This document shows positions 26,332 to 36,291 of a stretch of 64,000 bases of DNA, piece after piece. Both the position numbers and the translations under genes were made by a program. Within the stretch, counting starts at the first letter, position 1. The number at the start of each line of letters is the position of its first letter. The notes under the pieces are model-generated. The model was not told the origin of the DNA and made no database searches. It worked only from the letters and a program-made list of their open reading frames with translations. The stretch comes from an uncultured Aquimarina sp. (GTDB lineage: Bacteria; Bacteroidota; Bacteroidia; Flavobacteriales; Flavobacteriaceae): contig CANMLW010000002.1 in NCBI GenBank assembly GCA_947498705.1, positions 310,001-374,000 on the forward strand, in the 5' to 3' direction.

Positions 26332-27296
26332 TGAATGAACCTATACAACCAGAGATTGCAGAAAAAATAAAGCAACTAGAAAAAAAATTTAGGAATTCTG
26401 GTCAAGACCTGGGATCTTACCTAGATGGCCTTCTTCATGATAAGTATCTTACCTATTGGGATTATATTCATTTGGATACCCTATTGAGTTTGCAAATACC
26501 TCGAACACATTTTCCTGATGAGGAAATTTTTATTACTTACCATCAAATTACAGAGCTTTATTTTAAGTTAATAATACACGAATTAAAGCAAATAATCGAC
26601 GATAAATTGCAAATAGCAGAGTTCTTTACTGCTAAAATTGAACGTGTTAATCGATACTTTAGAGTGTTGATTAATTCTTTTGATGTAATGATAAAAGGAA
26701 TGGATAAGGAGCAATTCTTAAAATATAGAATGTCTTTACTTCCTGCTAGCGGTTTTCAATCTGTTCAGTTTAGGTTGATCGAGATTTATTCGACACCCTT
26801 GGCACATCTTGTAAATACAAACGAAAGAGATCGGTTTACAGAAAAAGCACCACTAGAAGAAGTGTTTGAGTATTTGTACTGGAAATCTGGAGCCACTGAT
26901 CAACATACAGGAGAAAAAACCTTAACGTTAAAACAGTTCGAGTATCGATATACCCCAAGAATGATGCGTATAGCGCATCAGGTAAAAGAAAGTACCATAT
27001 TTCATAAATATCAGGAATTGCCAGAAAAAGAACGAAATAATGCGCACCTTATCAAAGCATTACGTACTTTTGATGTAAATGTCAATATTAATTGGTTGTT
27101 AATGCATATGGGTGCCGCTTATAGGTACCTTAATAGGGAAAAAGGAGCCGTATTAGCTACAGGAGGTACGAATTGGAAAAGTTTTTTACCGCCTAGTTTT
27201 CAGAAAATCCACTTTTTTCCTGATCTTTGGAGCGAAGAGGAAAAAGAAAATTGGGGTAAACAATGGGTTGCTCATCAGTTTAATACAGAAAAATAA
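26331..27296 (+). CDS. kynA: Tryptophan 2,3-dioxygenase
   Basis: Oxidises L-tryptophan to N-formylkynurenine, the first step of the kynurenine route. 321 residues, haem protein, all helical. Diagnostic stretches are YLTYWDYIHLDTLLSLQ and FITYHQITELYFKLIIHEL near residues 35-85, and MLATGGTNWKSFLPPS-like ALATGGTNWKSFLPPS near 280. No later kynurenine-pathway genes are in the window. It lies between the DUF3108 and M23 genes, 11 bp before the latter, in a four-gene same-strand run. Confidence 0.95.
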   Translation: MNEPIQPEIAEKIKQLEKKFRNSGQDLGSYLDGLLHDKYLTYWDYIHLDTLLSLQIPRTHFPDEEIFITYHQITELYFKLIIHELKQIIDDKLQIAEFFTAKIERVNRYFRVLINSFDVMIKGMDKEQFLKYRMSLLPASGFQSVQFRLIEIYSTPLAHLVNTNERDRFTEKAPLEEVFEYLYWKSGATDQHTGEKTLTLKQFEYRYTPRMMRIAHQVKESTIFHKYQELPEKERNNAHLIKALRTFDVNVNINWLLMHMGAAYRYLNREKGAVLATGGTNWKSFLPPSFQKIHFFPDLWSEEEKENWGKQWVAHQFNTEK

Positions 27297-27307
27297 ATAG
27301 TCATCAG

Positions 27308-28561
27308 TTGAAACAATTAGGTTATTTACTACTTATAGGTGTAGTATTATTTTCATGTAAAAAAGAAAAACAAGAGGCAAAAATTGTTGTTCCGGAAACA
27401 TTAGTTGAAAAAAAGGAACCTCCTGTTATTAAAGAATTTGGGTTTAATCTCAATGATTTTAATGTTGTTAGGGATACCATAAAGGCTGGAGATAGCTTTG
27501 GAGCAATCATGGATACACATGGTGTAGATGAGGCTAAGGTATTTGAGATAACCAACGTTATTAAAGATACATTTAATGTAGCAAAAATTAGAGCAGGAAA
27601 GCCTTATATGTTACTAAAATCTAAAGACACAACAGAGAAAGCACAGGTATTTGTATATCAGAATAATAAAATAGACTATACCGTTGTTGATTTTAGAGAC
27701 AGTATTATAGCTCAAAAAAGAAAAAAACCAGTAACCATTGTAGAAAAAATAGCATCAGGCACAATAGAGAGTAGTCTATTGCAAACTTTTGATGATTTGG
27801 ATTTAAATTTTTTGGTAGCGTATAATATGGCTGATATTTATGCCTGGACAATCGATTTCACCAGACTACAAGCAGGAGATCGATTTAAAGTGGTATATAC
27901 AGAAAAGTTTATAGAAGATTCTATTCCTGTAGGGATAGATCAAATAAAAGCCGCTTATTTTGAGCATCGTGATAAATCGTTATATGCTTTTAGGTTTAAA
28001 GATGATACCATTCATAATACTTCTGGATATTTTGATGAGAAAGCAGAGAATTTGCGTAGAGCATTTTTAAAAGCACCTGTGAAATTTAGTAGGATTTCTT
28101 CTAGGTATAACCTAAAGAGAAGGATAAAGTTTTATGGTAATCGTATAAGACCTCATAGAGGAACCGATTTTGCAGCACCAACCGGTACACCTATTTTAGC
28201 TACTTCTGATGGGATTGTAACAAAATCAGAGCGTAAAGGTGGTAACGGAAAATATGTAAAAATAAGACATAATGCTACCTATGAGACGCAATACCTGCAT
28301 ATGAGTAGACAAGCCGTAAAAGTAGGGCAGTTTGTAAAACAAGGTGATGTTATTGGGTATATAGGAATGACAGGTAATACCAGTGGACCTCATGTGTGTT
28401 ATAGATTCTGGAAAAATGGTAAACAAGTAGATCCTCTTCGTGAAGAGCTTCCTACTGCTCAACCCTTAACAGAAGAATTGCGTCCTGCCTATTTTAAAGC
28501 TATAGAGCCACTAAGATCCCAACTCGATAGCATACAATTTAAACCACAAGAAATTTTGTAG
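27308..28561 (+). CDS. M23 family metallopeptidase, lipoprotein
   Basis: 417 residues. The start is a TTG at 27308; no ATG in frame precedes the lipobox, so TTG is accepted (product begins MKQLGYLLLIGVVLFSC, C17). A LysM/OapA-like region with RDTIKAGDSFGAIM lies at ~55-70. The M23 peptidase at ~275-370 has zinc ligands H283 and D287 (PHRGTDFAAPTGTP) and H362 (GPHVCYRFW), plus catalytic H331 (YLHMSR). All active-site residues are present, so it is likely an active peptidoglycan endopeptidase on the envelope side. It is followed 4 bp later by pgi. Confidence 0.93.
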   Translation: MKQLGYLLLIGVVLFSCKKEKQEAKIVVPETLVEKKEPPVIKEFGFNLNDFNVVRDTIKAGDSFGAIMDTHGVDEAKVFEITNVIKDTFNVAKIRAGKPYMLLKSKDTTEKAQVFVYQNNKIDYTVVDFRDSIIAQKRKKPVTIVEKIASGTIESSLLQTFDDLDLNFLVAYNMADIYAWTIDFTRLQAGDRFKVVYTEKFIEDSIPVGIDQIKAAYFEHRDKSLYAFRFKDDTIHNTSGYFDEKAENLRRAFLKAPVKFSRISSRYNLKRRIKFYGNRIRPHRGTDFAAPTGTPILATSDGIVTKSERKGGNGKYVKIRHNATYETQYLHMSRQAVKVGQFVKQGDVIGYIGMTGNTSGPHVCYRFWKNGKQVDPLREELPTAQPLTEELRPAYFKAIEPLRSQLDSIQFKPQEIL

Positions 28562-28564
28562 CCG

Positions 28565-30205
28565 ATGTCATTACCAACTGTTGATCCGACAACTACAAAA
28601 GCCTGGAAGAAGCTACAAACTCATTATGATGTTATAAAAAATACACACTTAAAAGATCTTTTTAAGGAACAGTCTGATAGAGCAAATGCTTTTTCAATAG
28701 CCTATAAAGATTTTTATGTAGATTACTCTAAAAATAGAATAAATGCTACGACAAGAGCTCTTTTATTAGCATTAGCAAGAGAGGTAAAGTTAGACGTAGC
28801 CATAGAATCATATTTTTCTGGGAGTAAGATCAATAAAACAGAACAAAGAGCAGTATTACACACAGCATTAAGGGCTAAATCTAACCAGAGCTTAAAACTG
28901 GATGGAGGCGATATTGTTCCAGAAATTGAGCTAGTTAAAAAAAGCATAAAAAGGTTTAGTGATCAAATTATTTCAGGCGAATTAAAAGGGTATTCTGGTA
29001 AGAATTTTAGCGATGTGGTCAATATTGGGATAGGAGGGTCTGATCTGGGGCCCTTTATGATTACAGAAGCACTGGAATATTATAGAAACCATCTTAAACT
29101 GCATTATATTTCTAATGTAGAGGGAGATCATGTGCATCAAAAATTAAAAACATTAAATCCAGAAACAACCCTTTTTATCGTTGTTTCTAAAACGTTTACC
29201 ACCCAAGAGACATTATCTAATGCCACTACTGTAAAAAAATGGTTGGTCGAGAAAGCTTCTGTAGAAGCCACTGCAAAACATTTTGTTGCAGTATCTGGTA
29301 ATACAACCAAAGCAGTTAATTTCGGAATTGAAGAAGACAAGGTGTTTCCATTATGGGATTGGGTAGGAGGACGTTTTTCATTATGGAGTGCAGTAGGATT
29401 ATCCATAAGTTTGGCAGTAGGATATGATAATTTTGAAGCCTTACTTGAAGGAGCAGGAGAAATGGATGATCATTTTAAGAATGCACCTTTTGAAGAAAAT
29501 ATACCTGTTTTACTTGGTATGATAAGTATTTGGTATGCAAATTTTTTTAAATCTGAAACCGAAGCTATTGTGCCGTATTCACAATACTTACATAGATTGC
29601 CTGCTTATTTACAACAGGCAATCATGGAAAGTAACGGAAAGAATGTAGATAGAAATGGTAATAAGGTTACATACCAAACAGGAACTATTATTTGGGGAGC
29701 ACCAGGTACTAATGCGCAGCATGCTTTTTTTCAACTACTTCATCAGGGAACAAAATTGATTCCGGTAGAGTTTATTGGGTATAAAAAATCATTGTTCAAA
29801 GATCAAAAGCATCAAGATGTGCTAATGGCAAATTTCTTTGCACAAACAGAAGCCTTAATGAATGGAAAAACCAGAGCAGAAGTTAAGGAAGAATTACAAC
29901 GTCAATCTATTTCAGAAGAAAAACAAGAACAATTAATACCTTATAAAGTTTTTGAGGGAAATAGGCCAAGTACAACCCTTTTGATTGATAAATTAACCCC
30001 AAAAAGCCTTGGAGCATTAATTGCTATGTACGAGCATCGTATTTTTGTGCAAGGAGTAGTTTGGAATATTTATAGTTATGATCAATGGGGAGTAGAGTTG
30101 GGGAAACAATTAGCTTCACAGATCCTGACCGAAATAAACAATTATCAAACGGAGCAGCATGATCAGTCTACCAAGGCATTAGTAAATCACTATATAAAGA
30201 AGTAA
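28565..30205 (+). CDS. pgi: Glucose-6-phosphate isomerase
   Basis: Interconverts glucose-6-phosphate and fructose-6-phosphate in the cytoplasm. 546 residues, the long E. coli-like class. Both sugar-isomerase halves are visible: VVNIGIGGSDLGPFMITEAL (~150), the PGI signature near FPLWDWVGGRFSLWSAVGLS (~260) and GVNSFDQWGVE-like YSYDQWGVELGKQLA near 497. The last gene of the DUF3108-TDO-M23-pgi run, starting 4 bp after the M23 stop. Confidence 0.97.
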   Translation: MSLPTVDPTTTKAWKKLQTHYDVIKNTHLKDLFKEQSDRANAFSIAYKDFYVDYSKNRINATTRALLLALAREVKLDVAIESYFSGSKINKTEQRAVLHTALRAKSNQSLKLDGGDIVPEIELVKKSIKRFSDQIISGELKGYSGKNFSDVVNIGIGGSDLGPFMITEALEYYRNHLKLHYISNVEGDHVHQKLKTLNPETTLFIVVSKTFTTQETLSNATTVKKWLVEKASVEATAKHFVAVSGNTTKAVNFGIEEDKVFPLWDWVGGRFSLWSAVGLSISLAVGYDNFEALLEGAGEMDDHFKNAPFEENIPVLLGMISIWYANFFKSETEAIVPYSQYLHRLPAYLQQAIMESNGKNVDRNGNKVTYQTGTIIWGAPGTNAQHAFFQLLHQGTKLIPVEFIGYKKSLFKDQKHQDVLMANFFAQTEALMNGKTRAEVKEELQRQSISEEKQEQLIPYKVFEGNRPSTTLLIDKLTPKSLGALIAMYEHRIFVQGVVWNIYSYDQWGVELGKQLASQILTEINNYQTEQHDQSTKALVNHYIKK

Positions 30206-30598
30206 ATTACGTTCAATTTTTTATCTGCTAAAATCTAAAAATCCATCTTTATTTATCATTATTTTTGGGAGTTGACGTTTTTAAAATAAAGGCGTTGCAC
30301 TTTTTTTCATTTTTTTGATGCGTTTTTGACGCGTTTTTTTGGTTCATAACTTTTTAATACATTTAATGTATTCATTATCAATTTGATATAAAATATTTAT
30401 ATCTTATAACTGCCTATAAATCTTCTCAAATATTTAACATTGCCTTAATGTTATGCACGCATAAAGATTCGTTCTTTTGCCAAGATTATTATAATGATCG
30501 AAATTATGGTATTAGTTTCCTTTAAAACAATAAAGTAAGACAATTTATATACCATAAATAACAATCAAAGACAGTAAAAAAACAATTAAAACACATTC
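30206..30598. other. Promoter region of the TonB-dependent receptor
   Basis: 393 bp of very AT-rich sequence with several palindromes: a near-perfect GATATAAAA/TATTTATATC dyad around 30383-30401 and AACATT/AATGTT around 30437-30453. They could be operators, as for a regulated receptor gene. No RNA gene or ORF is convincing. Confidence 0.35.
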
Positions 30599-33235
30599 AT
30601 GAAAAAAATTACATTTTTATTGGTTGTAATCCTCATGGCATTGGTTGACGTAGCTTATGCGCAAGGGGTTGTAACGGGAACCATATTTGATGCAGAGTCA
30701 AATGCACCGTTACCAGGAGCAAACGTTATTGAAGTTAGAACTTCTAACGGAACTACTTCGGATTTTGATGGTAAATTTTCTCTAAAAGTTAATAGCCCTA
30801 CAGGGACGATTAACATTTCTTATGTTGGTTTTGGATCTCAAAACATTACTTATGATGTTACTAATGGTGATCAGGATTTAGGGACTATTAGTTTAGGTCT
30901 TGACAATTCTCTAGAAGAGATTATTATTGTTGGTACAGGAATTATCGATTTAGCCGATGATAGAAAAACTCCTATTGCAGTATCGACAATTACGGCAAAC
31001 GAAATTAGAGAAAAAGCAGTGGGTAATGTAGAATTACCAGAAATCATCAAGAATACACCATCTGTATTCGTGTCTAACCAAACTGGTTTTGGTGACGGAG
31101 CACTTTATGTGAGAGGTTTTGATGATACCAATACTGCGATTCTACTTAATGGTCAGCCAATTAACTCACAAGAAGATGGTAGAGTATTTTGGTCAAACTG
31201 GGCTGGACTTGCAGATATTGCCAACGCAGTACAAGTACAAAGAGGTTTAGGTTCTTCTAAACTAGCGATCTCATCTGTTGGGGGTACTGTAAACGTTGTA
31301 ATGAAAGCTGCTGACAGAAATAAAGGAGGTTTTGCAAGATTTTTAGGAGGTAATGATAGTTATTTTAAAGGAACCGTTGCTTATGATACAGGTATGAATG
31401 AAAACGGTTGGGCGTTTTCTGTATTATTAGATTACTGGAAAGGTCATAGAAAGTGGGCAGAAGGTACTTATGGTCAAGGTCAAACATACTTTTTCTCTGC
31501 AGGATACAAGCCAAATGAAGAGCATTCATTCAACTTCCTAATCACAGGAGCACCACAATTTCATGCACAAAGATGGTCTCAGCCATTAAACAGACTAGAA
31601 GCAAATCCTAGATACAATCAACATTGGGGGTTTTCTGAAAGCCTTGATGCAAACGGTAACTTTTATACCGAAAAGCAGGATACCGAAAGAGGTAACTATT
31701 ATCACAAACCTGTTACTAACTTAAACTGGGACTGGAAAATCTCTGAAGCATCAACACTTTCTTCTGTATTGTATGCTTCATGGGGTCGTGGAGGTTCTGT
31801 AGGGCCAAGAGGAGCTAGCTCATTAAGAGTAACAGATCCAGATGGAGATGGACCGCTTAGAGGACAGATAGATTTTTATGGGATTGATCAACGAAATCTT
31901 GCTGATGCAAATGGTATCGGAAATGAAAATGGAGATGAAACATATGTTAGAAGAAATTCTGTAAATAACCACCAATGGTATGGTTTAATCTCTAACTTTA
32001 ATACCGAATTATCTGAAAAACTATCTTGGAATGTCGGAGTAGATTTTAGATTATATCGCGGAGATCACTTTAGACAAATAACAGACTTTCATGGGTTAAC
32101 AGGTTGGGCCAATGACCGCCCAGATGGTAAAGTAGTTACAGAATCTTTTAAGTCAAATCCGTGGTCTGCTTTATTTAATTTTGCAGATGAAGGTGAGCGT
32201 ATCGATTATGACTATTCAGAAAATATTAATTACCAAGGCCTTTTCTCTCAATTAGAATTTGCAGATGATAAGTTTACCGCATTCTTTCAAGGAGCAGTTT
32301 CTAATCAATCTTATGTAAGAGATGGTAGATTTTTTGATGTAGGAAAATCTGATGCTATTAATAAAATTGGTTATAACGTAAAAGGAGGAATTGGATATAC
32401 CATAGAAAATATGCATACGTTGTATGCAAATGCTGGTTACTACTCTAGACAACCTTTTTTAGATAACGTTTTTCAGAGTATCAGACGTTCAAACGAATTG
32501 GTAGAACCAGAAGTAGATAATGAAGATATCCTTGGAGTTGAATTAGGATACCGTATCAAAGCAGGTAGATTTAGAACAAACTTTAATGCATATTATACAA
32601 ACTGGGATAATCGAGTAATCCTTTCAGATGGTTCTATAGATCTTAATGCTGTACCAACTCCTGATAATACCGATGATGATACCAACGTAAATATTTTTGA
32701 TAGAGGAGTTCAGCAAATACACGCTGGTGCCGAATTAGAATTTGAATATCGAGCAAACGATTGGGTGAATCTTAAGGGGTACATTTCTGGTGCATCATGG
32801 AGATTTAACGGAGAAGTAGATAGAGATACTTATAATGATGATACTAATGAGTTAATATCTTCGCAGTCAGGGGTTGATTTATCTGGCGTAAAAGTAACTA
32901 CGGCTCCACAATTCACAGCTGGTTTGGGTACAAAAGTTAATGTTTTTGAAGGAATGTCTATTGATGCAAACATCAATTATTATGCAGAGCATTACCTTAA
33001 TGAGATTGATTTTGATGACTCGAATTTACAGACAACCAATGTTGGAAAAATCAAACCTTTCTCGCTTACCGATGTTGGGTTAACATATGATTTTAAATTG
33101 GATAATAGTAAACTTACCTTTAGAGGTAATGTATACAATGTGTTTGATGAGGTAAGATTACAACAATCAGACGTTTTTGGACTTATATTTACTAACGGAG
33201 TTACCTTTAATGGATCTGTAACGTATAAATTCTAA
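30599..33235 (+). CDS. TonB-dependent receptor with CarboxypepD_reg-like domain
   Basis: 878 residues. Signal peptide (~1-21, VDVAYAQG), a carboxypeptidase-regulatory-like beta-sandwich (~23-105; GTIFDAESNAPLPGANV), plug domain (~120-235; TPSVFVSNQTGFGDGALYVRG and LLNGQPIN), and the 22-strand barrel to the C-terminal aromatic (TYKF). Imports a large or scarce ligand across the outer membrane with TonB-ExbBD. The substrate is unknown: no SusD, TonB or enzyme gene is next to it, which argues against a polysaccharide locus and leaves siderophores or cofactors open. Confidence 0.93.
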   Translation: MKKITFLLVVILMALVDVAYAQGVVTGTIFDAESNAPLPGANVIEVRTSNGTTSDFDGKFSLKVNSPTGTINISYVGFGSQNITYDVTNGDQDLGTISLGLDNSLEEIIIVGTGIIDLADDRKTPIAVSTITANEIREKAVGNVELPEIIKNTPSVFVSNQTGFGDGALYVRGFDDTNTAILLNGQPINSQEDGRVFWSNWAGLADIANAVQVQRGLGSSKLAISSVGGTVNVVMKAADRNKGGFARFLGGNDSYFKGTVAYDTGMNENGWAFSVLLDYWKGHRKWAEGTYGQGQTYFFSAGYKPNEEHSFNFLITGAPQFHAQRWSQPLNRLEANPRYNQHWGFSESLDANGNFYTEKQDTERGNYYHKPVTNLNWDWKISEASTLSSVLYASWGRGGSVGPRGASSLRVTDPDGDGPLRGQIDFYGIDQRNLADANGIGNENGDETYVRRNSVNNHQWYGLISNFNTELSEKLSWNVGVDFRLYRGDHFRQITDFHGLTGWANDRPDGKVVTESFKSNPWSALFNFADEGERIDYDYSENINYQGLFSQLEFADDKFTAFFQGAVSNQSYVRDGRFFDVGKSDAINKIGYNVKGGIGYTIENMHTLYANAGYYSRQPFLDNVFQSIRRSNELVEPEVDNEDILGVELGYRIKAGRFRTNFNAYYTNWDNRVILSDGSIDLNAVPTPDNTDDDTNVNIFDRGVQQIHAGAELEFEYRANDWVNLKGYISGASWRFNGEVDRDTYNDDTNELISSQSGVDLSGVKVTTAPQFTAGLGTKVNVFEGMSIDANINYYAEHYLNEIDFDDSNLQTTNVGKIKPFSLTDVGLTYDFKLDNSKLTFRGNVYNVFDEVRLQQSDVFGLIFTNGVTFNGSVTYKF

Positions 33236-33256
33236 TTTAGAATATATATAATTTAC

Positions 33257-33293
33257 AAACCCTCTTGGTTGGATCATCTAACAAAGAGGGTTT
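33257..33293 (+). terminator. Terminator of the TonB-dependent receptor gene
   Basis: A 14 bp stem with one mismatch (33257-33270 with 33280-33293, arm AAACCCTCTTGGTT) followed by T6, about 20 bp past the receptor stop. Confidence 0.8.
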
Positions 33294-33339
33294 TTTGATG
33301 CATAATTTTTTTACCTTTGGATAAATTAAACACATCGTT

Positions 33340-33780
33340 ATGTACCAAGCAATACAAATTGTTCATTCTTATTGGGCTTATCTCGTTCTTCTCGTAGTAA
33401 CCCTTGCAACCATCAATGCCCTTGTAGGTTTTTTTACTAAAAGAGAATACGCTCCTAAAGATTTTAGGATCTCTTTATTTGGATTGATCGTTACGCATAT
33501 TCAGTTATTGATAGGGATTGTTATTTTCTTTGTGTCTCCTTTGGTAGTTTGGTTTTCGGGTACCCATAAAGTAGGAGAGATTATGAAAGATGCTACTTTA
33601 CGTTTGTACAATGTAGAGCATCCTATGATGATGATTTTAATGGTTGTTTTTATTACCATGGGGTATTCTAAGCATAAAAAGAAACTGACTTCTACTCCCA
33701 AGTTTAAAGTATTGGCCATTTTCTATACGTTAGCATGGTTATTTATGCTATCTAGAATTCCGTGGGCAAACTGGTTCTAG
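33340..33780 (+). CDS. Small four-helix integral membrane protein
   Basis: 146 residues with four hydrophobic segments (~13-31, ~47-70, ~95-111, ~124-139). Histidines lie near helix ends (H9, H52, H94), a pattern that leads annotators to 'cytochrome b-like' names for this flavobacterial family; haem binding is not shown. The motif EHPMMMILMVVFITMGYSKH is characteristic. A -7 box TACCTTTG is at 33312-33319. Single gene. Confidence 0.75.
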   Translation: MYQAIQIVHSYWAYLVLLVVTLATINALVGFFTKREYAPKDFRISLFGLIVTHIQLLIGIVIFFVSPLVVWFSGTHKVGEIMKDATLRLYNVEHPMMMILMVVFITMGYSKHKKKLTSTPKFKVLAIFYTLAWLFMLSRIPWANWF

Positions 33781-33920
33781 AGTTTAGTAGATAGTAAAGA
33801 AACTTTTTTATCGTTAGATAGCTGCTATTTGTCTATATAAACGTTCTACTTATCTTTATTAAAAGATTAGAGTAGGTAATTCATACTACTTTTGAAACAT
33901 AAATCTTAAAGAAACCCGTA

Positions 33921-34205
33921 ATGAAAACTGGAATTATAATACCTTGTCACAACGAAGAAAACAGATTGGATATCACAGCTTATCTAGGTTTTTTAAAAAA
34001 AGGAAGCGATGTTCATTTGTGTTTTGTAAACGATAGTAGTAGTGACAATACAGCTATTATGTTAAAAGACATACAATCATATGATCCTTATAAAGTAAGT
34101 GTTCTTGAAACAGAAAGTAATCTAGGGAAAGCGGGAGCGATACGAACAGGAGCCAAATATTTAAATGAGAGAGCAGATATTAAGCATATAGAGTTGATGA
34201 TTTAA
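33921..34205 (+). pseudogene. Truncated family 2 glycosyltransferase
   Basis: 94 residues with a good GT2 beginning: MKTGIIIPCHNEENRL, then LCFVNDSSSDNT (nucleotide-binding acidic motif) and SNLGKAGAIRTGAKYL. Family members run on for 150 or more residues with the DAD/DxD metal motif, but here the frame ends KHIELMI just where that motif should come. None of the other frames downstream continues the domain; a terminator follows at 34282. It is therefore most likely a decayed gene whose 3' part was deleted, though the stub may still be translated. Confidence 0.65.
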
Positions 34206-34281
34206 GAAATAGGTTTTATAAAACCGCTTGAATAACATCACTTTAAAATAAACTTTTTAGAACATACTATATACTATCAAG

Positions 34282-34308
34282 AGCAATTGTACATAACATA
34301 CAGTTGCT
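34282..34308 (+). terminator. Hairpin between the GT2 fragment and YjbQ genes
   Basis: A 10 bp stem with one G-T pair (34282-34291 with 34299-34308, arm AGCAATTGTA), then T-rich sequence. It serves the + strand fragment and possibly the convergent gene ending at 34326. Confidence 0.6.
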
Positions 34309-34325
34309 TTTTGCTTTATTTGGTA

Positions 34326-34748
34326 TTAGTTACCAAAAGAAGTTAGTACCAGTTTTCTTGAGCCGCCATAATCTCTGTGTTCGCATAAATAAATGCCTTG
34401 CCAGGTGCCTAAATTTAGAGTCCCTTTGGTAATAGGTATGGTGACCGATGTTCCCATTAACGAAGCTTTGATATGTGCCGGCATATCATCTGGCCCCTCG
34501 AAGGTATGGATGTAGTAAGGGGCATTTTCGGGAACAAGAATGTTCATGTGACTTTCAAAATCTTGACGTACCGTTGGATCTGCATTTTCGTTGATAGTAA
34601 GACTGGCAGAAGTATGCTTTATAAACACCTGTAACTGCCCAATATCAATAGTTTTTAGTTCATGAAATTCTGATACGATGATATCAGTAATTAAATGAAA
34701 ACCTCTAGGGTATGGAGATAATTGAATTTCTTTTTGAAAAAAGACCAT
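34326..34748 (-). CDS. YjbQ family protein (UPF0047)
   Basis: 140 residues from the ATG at 34748; a GTG three codons upstream is possible. The motif HTSASLTINENADPTVRQDF and the C-terminal GTWQGIYLCEHRDYGGSRK are diagnostic of the family. The conserved His and Glu residues form a site for which weak thiamine-phosphate synthase activity was reported in the E. coli member; the physiological role is unclear. Single gene, divergent from the HAD phosphatase. Confidence 0.92.
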   Translation of the reverse strand: MVFFQKEIQLSPYPRGFHLITDIIVSEFHELKTIDIGQLQVFIKHTSASLTINENADPTVRQDFESHMNILVPENAPYYIHTFEGPDDMPAHIKASLMGTSVTIPITKGTLNLGTWQGIYLCEHRDYGGSRKLVLTSFGN

Positions 34749-34873
34749 AGGATACACTTACTTAAAAGAAACGAATTTATAATAAGCCAACAATTTAATG
34801 CAAATTTTACGATTAAAAGAGGTTGATCTGTGATAAGTCTAATATCTTTATAGGTGTTAACTAATACTATAGA

Positions 34874-35695
34874 ATGGATTTATCAAAAATTAAAATGGTA
34901 GCTACAGATATGGATGGAACGCTACTTAATAACCAAGGGAAAGTAAGTCGTCTTTTTTTTGAACTTTTTGAAGAGTTACAAAATCTAGGAATCATTTTTG
35001 TTGCTGCTAGCGGCCGACAATATTATAGTATTATCGATAAATTAAAACCTATCAAAGATGATATTTATGTAATTGCAGAAAATGGAGCACTTACCATGAA
35101 AAGAGGCGAAGAGCTTTTGGTTACAGAGATTTGTCGTGATACGTATTTGGAGTTAATATCAATTACCAAAAAATTAGAGGGGTCTCAAGTGATACTTAGT
35201 GGTAGAAAACAAGGGTATATAGAAAATTATGGACAGGATTTTGAAACCATGTTTAGTGAGTTTTGTGATCGATATGAAATTGTAGAAAATCTGTCAGAGG
35301 TTACCAATGATCAGTATCTTAAAATAGCAATTTGTAATCAAAAAGGAGCAGAAAAGTACTTGTACCCTGCTTTAAAACACTTAGAGGATCGTCTAAAAGT
35401 AAAAGTATCTGGAGAAATCTGGTTGGATTTATCACATAACAATGCTAACAAAGGGTATGCGTTACAAAAGCTTCAAGAACGCTATAATATATTGCCAGAA
35501 GAAACAATGGTATTTGGTGATTATAATAATGACCTGGAAATGATGGGTAAAGCTACTTATAGTTTTGCGATGCAAAATGCACACCCCAATGTAAAAGCCA
35601 TTGCAAACTATACCACAAAAACTAATGATGAAAATGGGGTAGAATATATGCTCAAAAAAATGATAGCAGCAAAAAAGACAATTCTTAAGAATTAG
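34874..35695 (+). CDS. Cof-type HAD-IIB phosphatase
   Basis: 273 residues. HAD motif I DMDGTLLNN with D12 nucleophile and D14 acid, motif II near VAASGRQY (T/S in ASGR), the C2B cap (~85-185), and motif III/IV GDYNNDLEMM (~214-223). Such enzymes remove phosphate from sugar phosphates, pyridoxal phosphate or flavin precursors; specificity cannot be read here. It stands alone. Confidence 0.92.
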   Translation: MDLSKIKMVATDMDGTLLNNQGKVSRLFFELFEELQNLGIIFVAASGRQYYSIIDKLKPIKDDIYVIAENGALTMKRGEELLVTEICRDTYLELISITKKLEGSQVILSGRKQGYIENYGQDFETMFSEFCDRYEIVENLSEVTNDQYLKIAICNQKGAEKYLYPALKHLEDRLKVKVSGEIWLDLSHNNANKGYALQKLQERYNILPEETMVFGDYNNDLEMMGKATYSFAMQNAHPNVKAIANYTTKTNDENGVEYMLKKMIAAKKTILKN

Positions 35696-35778
35696 TTATA
35701 CCAGTTCTTAAATGATTTTACCGTTGATTGAATCAAAAAGAAACAATTTTAGTAGGTAATATCATTTGAGAAATGGTA

Positions 35779-36258
35779 TTAGTATTTGGTTCTGTCCATT
35801 TTTTTACTCCATTCGTTAAAAACTTCGACAGCTTCATTTCGCATTAGTCCTTCAAAACTAATATGGCGGTTGTCGATAGTTTTGTCGAGTTCGTCATATA
35901 TAAACTGATCATCAAACTGAATAGCAGCTGCATCTTCTTTGGTACAGCCATAAAATACTTTTTTAGGTCTTGCCCAATAAATAGCACCCAAACACATAGG
36001 GCAAGGCTCGCAAGAGGTATAAATAGTACAATCCTCTAGCTGAAACGTTTCTAGTTTTTTACAGGCTTCTCGAATAGCTACCATTTCTGCATGTGCAGTA
36101 GGATCGTTAGAAGAGGTAACACGGTTACATCCTTCTGCAATTATTTGATCATCCTTTACCACCACAGCTCCAAAAGGACCTCCAATATTGGCGTTCATTC
36201 CTTCTTGAGCAACTGCTATGGCTCGTCCCATAAAATATTTATCTCTTTCGGTGATCAT
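35779..36258 (-). CDS. guaD: Guanine deaminase
   Basis: 159 residues of the cytidine-deaminase fold. Zinc site H56-A-E58 (PTAHAEM) and C86xxC89 (CEPCPMCLGAIYWARP). The whole chain aligns by eye with Bacillus GuaD, including GGPFGAVVVKD, the FDDQFIYDELDK loop and a basic C-terminus ending TKY, which distinguishes it from TadA. Converts guanine to xanthine in purine salvage or nitrogen use. It lies 34 bp downstream of lepA on the same strand. Confidence 0.9.
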   Translation of the reverse strand: MITERDKYFMGRAIAVAQEGMNANIGGPFGAVVVKDDQIIAEGCNRVTSSNDPTAHAEMVAIREACKKLETFQLEDCTIYTSCEPCPMCLGAIYWARPKKVFYGCTKEDAAAIQFDDQFIYDELDKTIDNRHISFEGLMRNEAVEVFNEWSKKMDRTKY

Positions 36259-36291
36259 AGCGCTGTAAAATGAGGTGTTTTGATCTAATCT

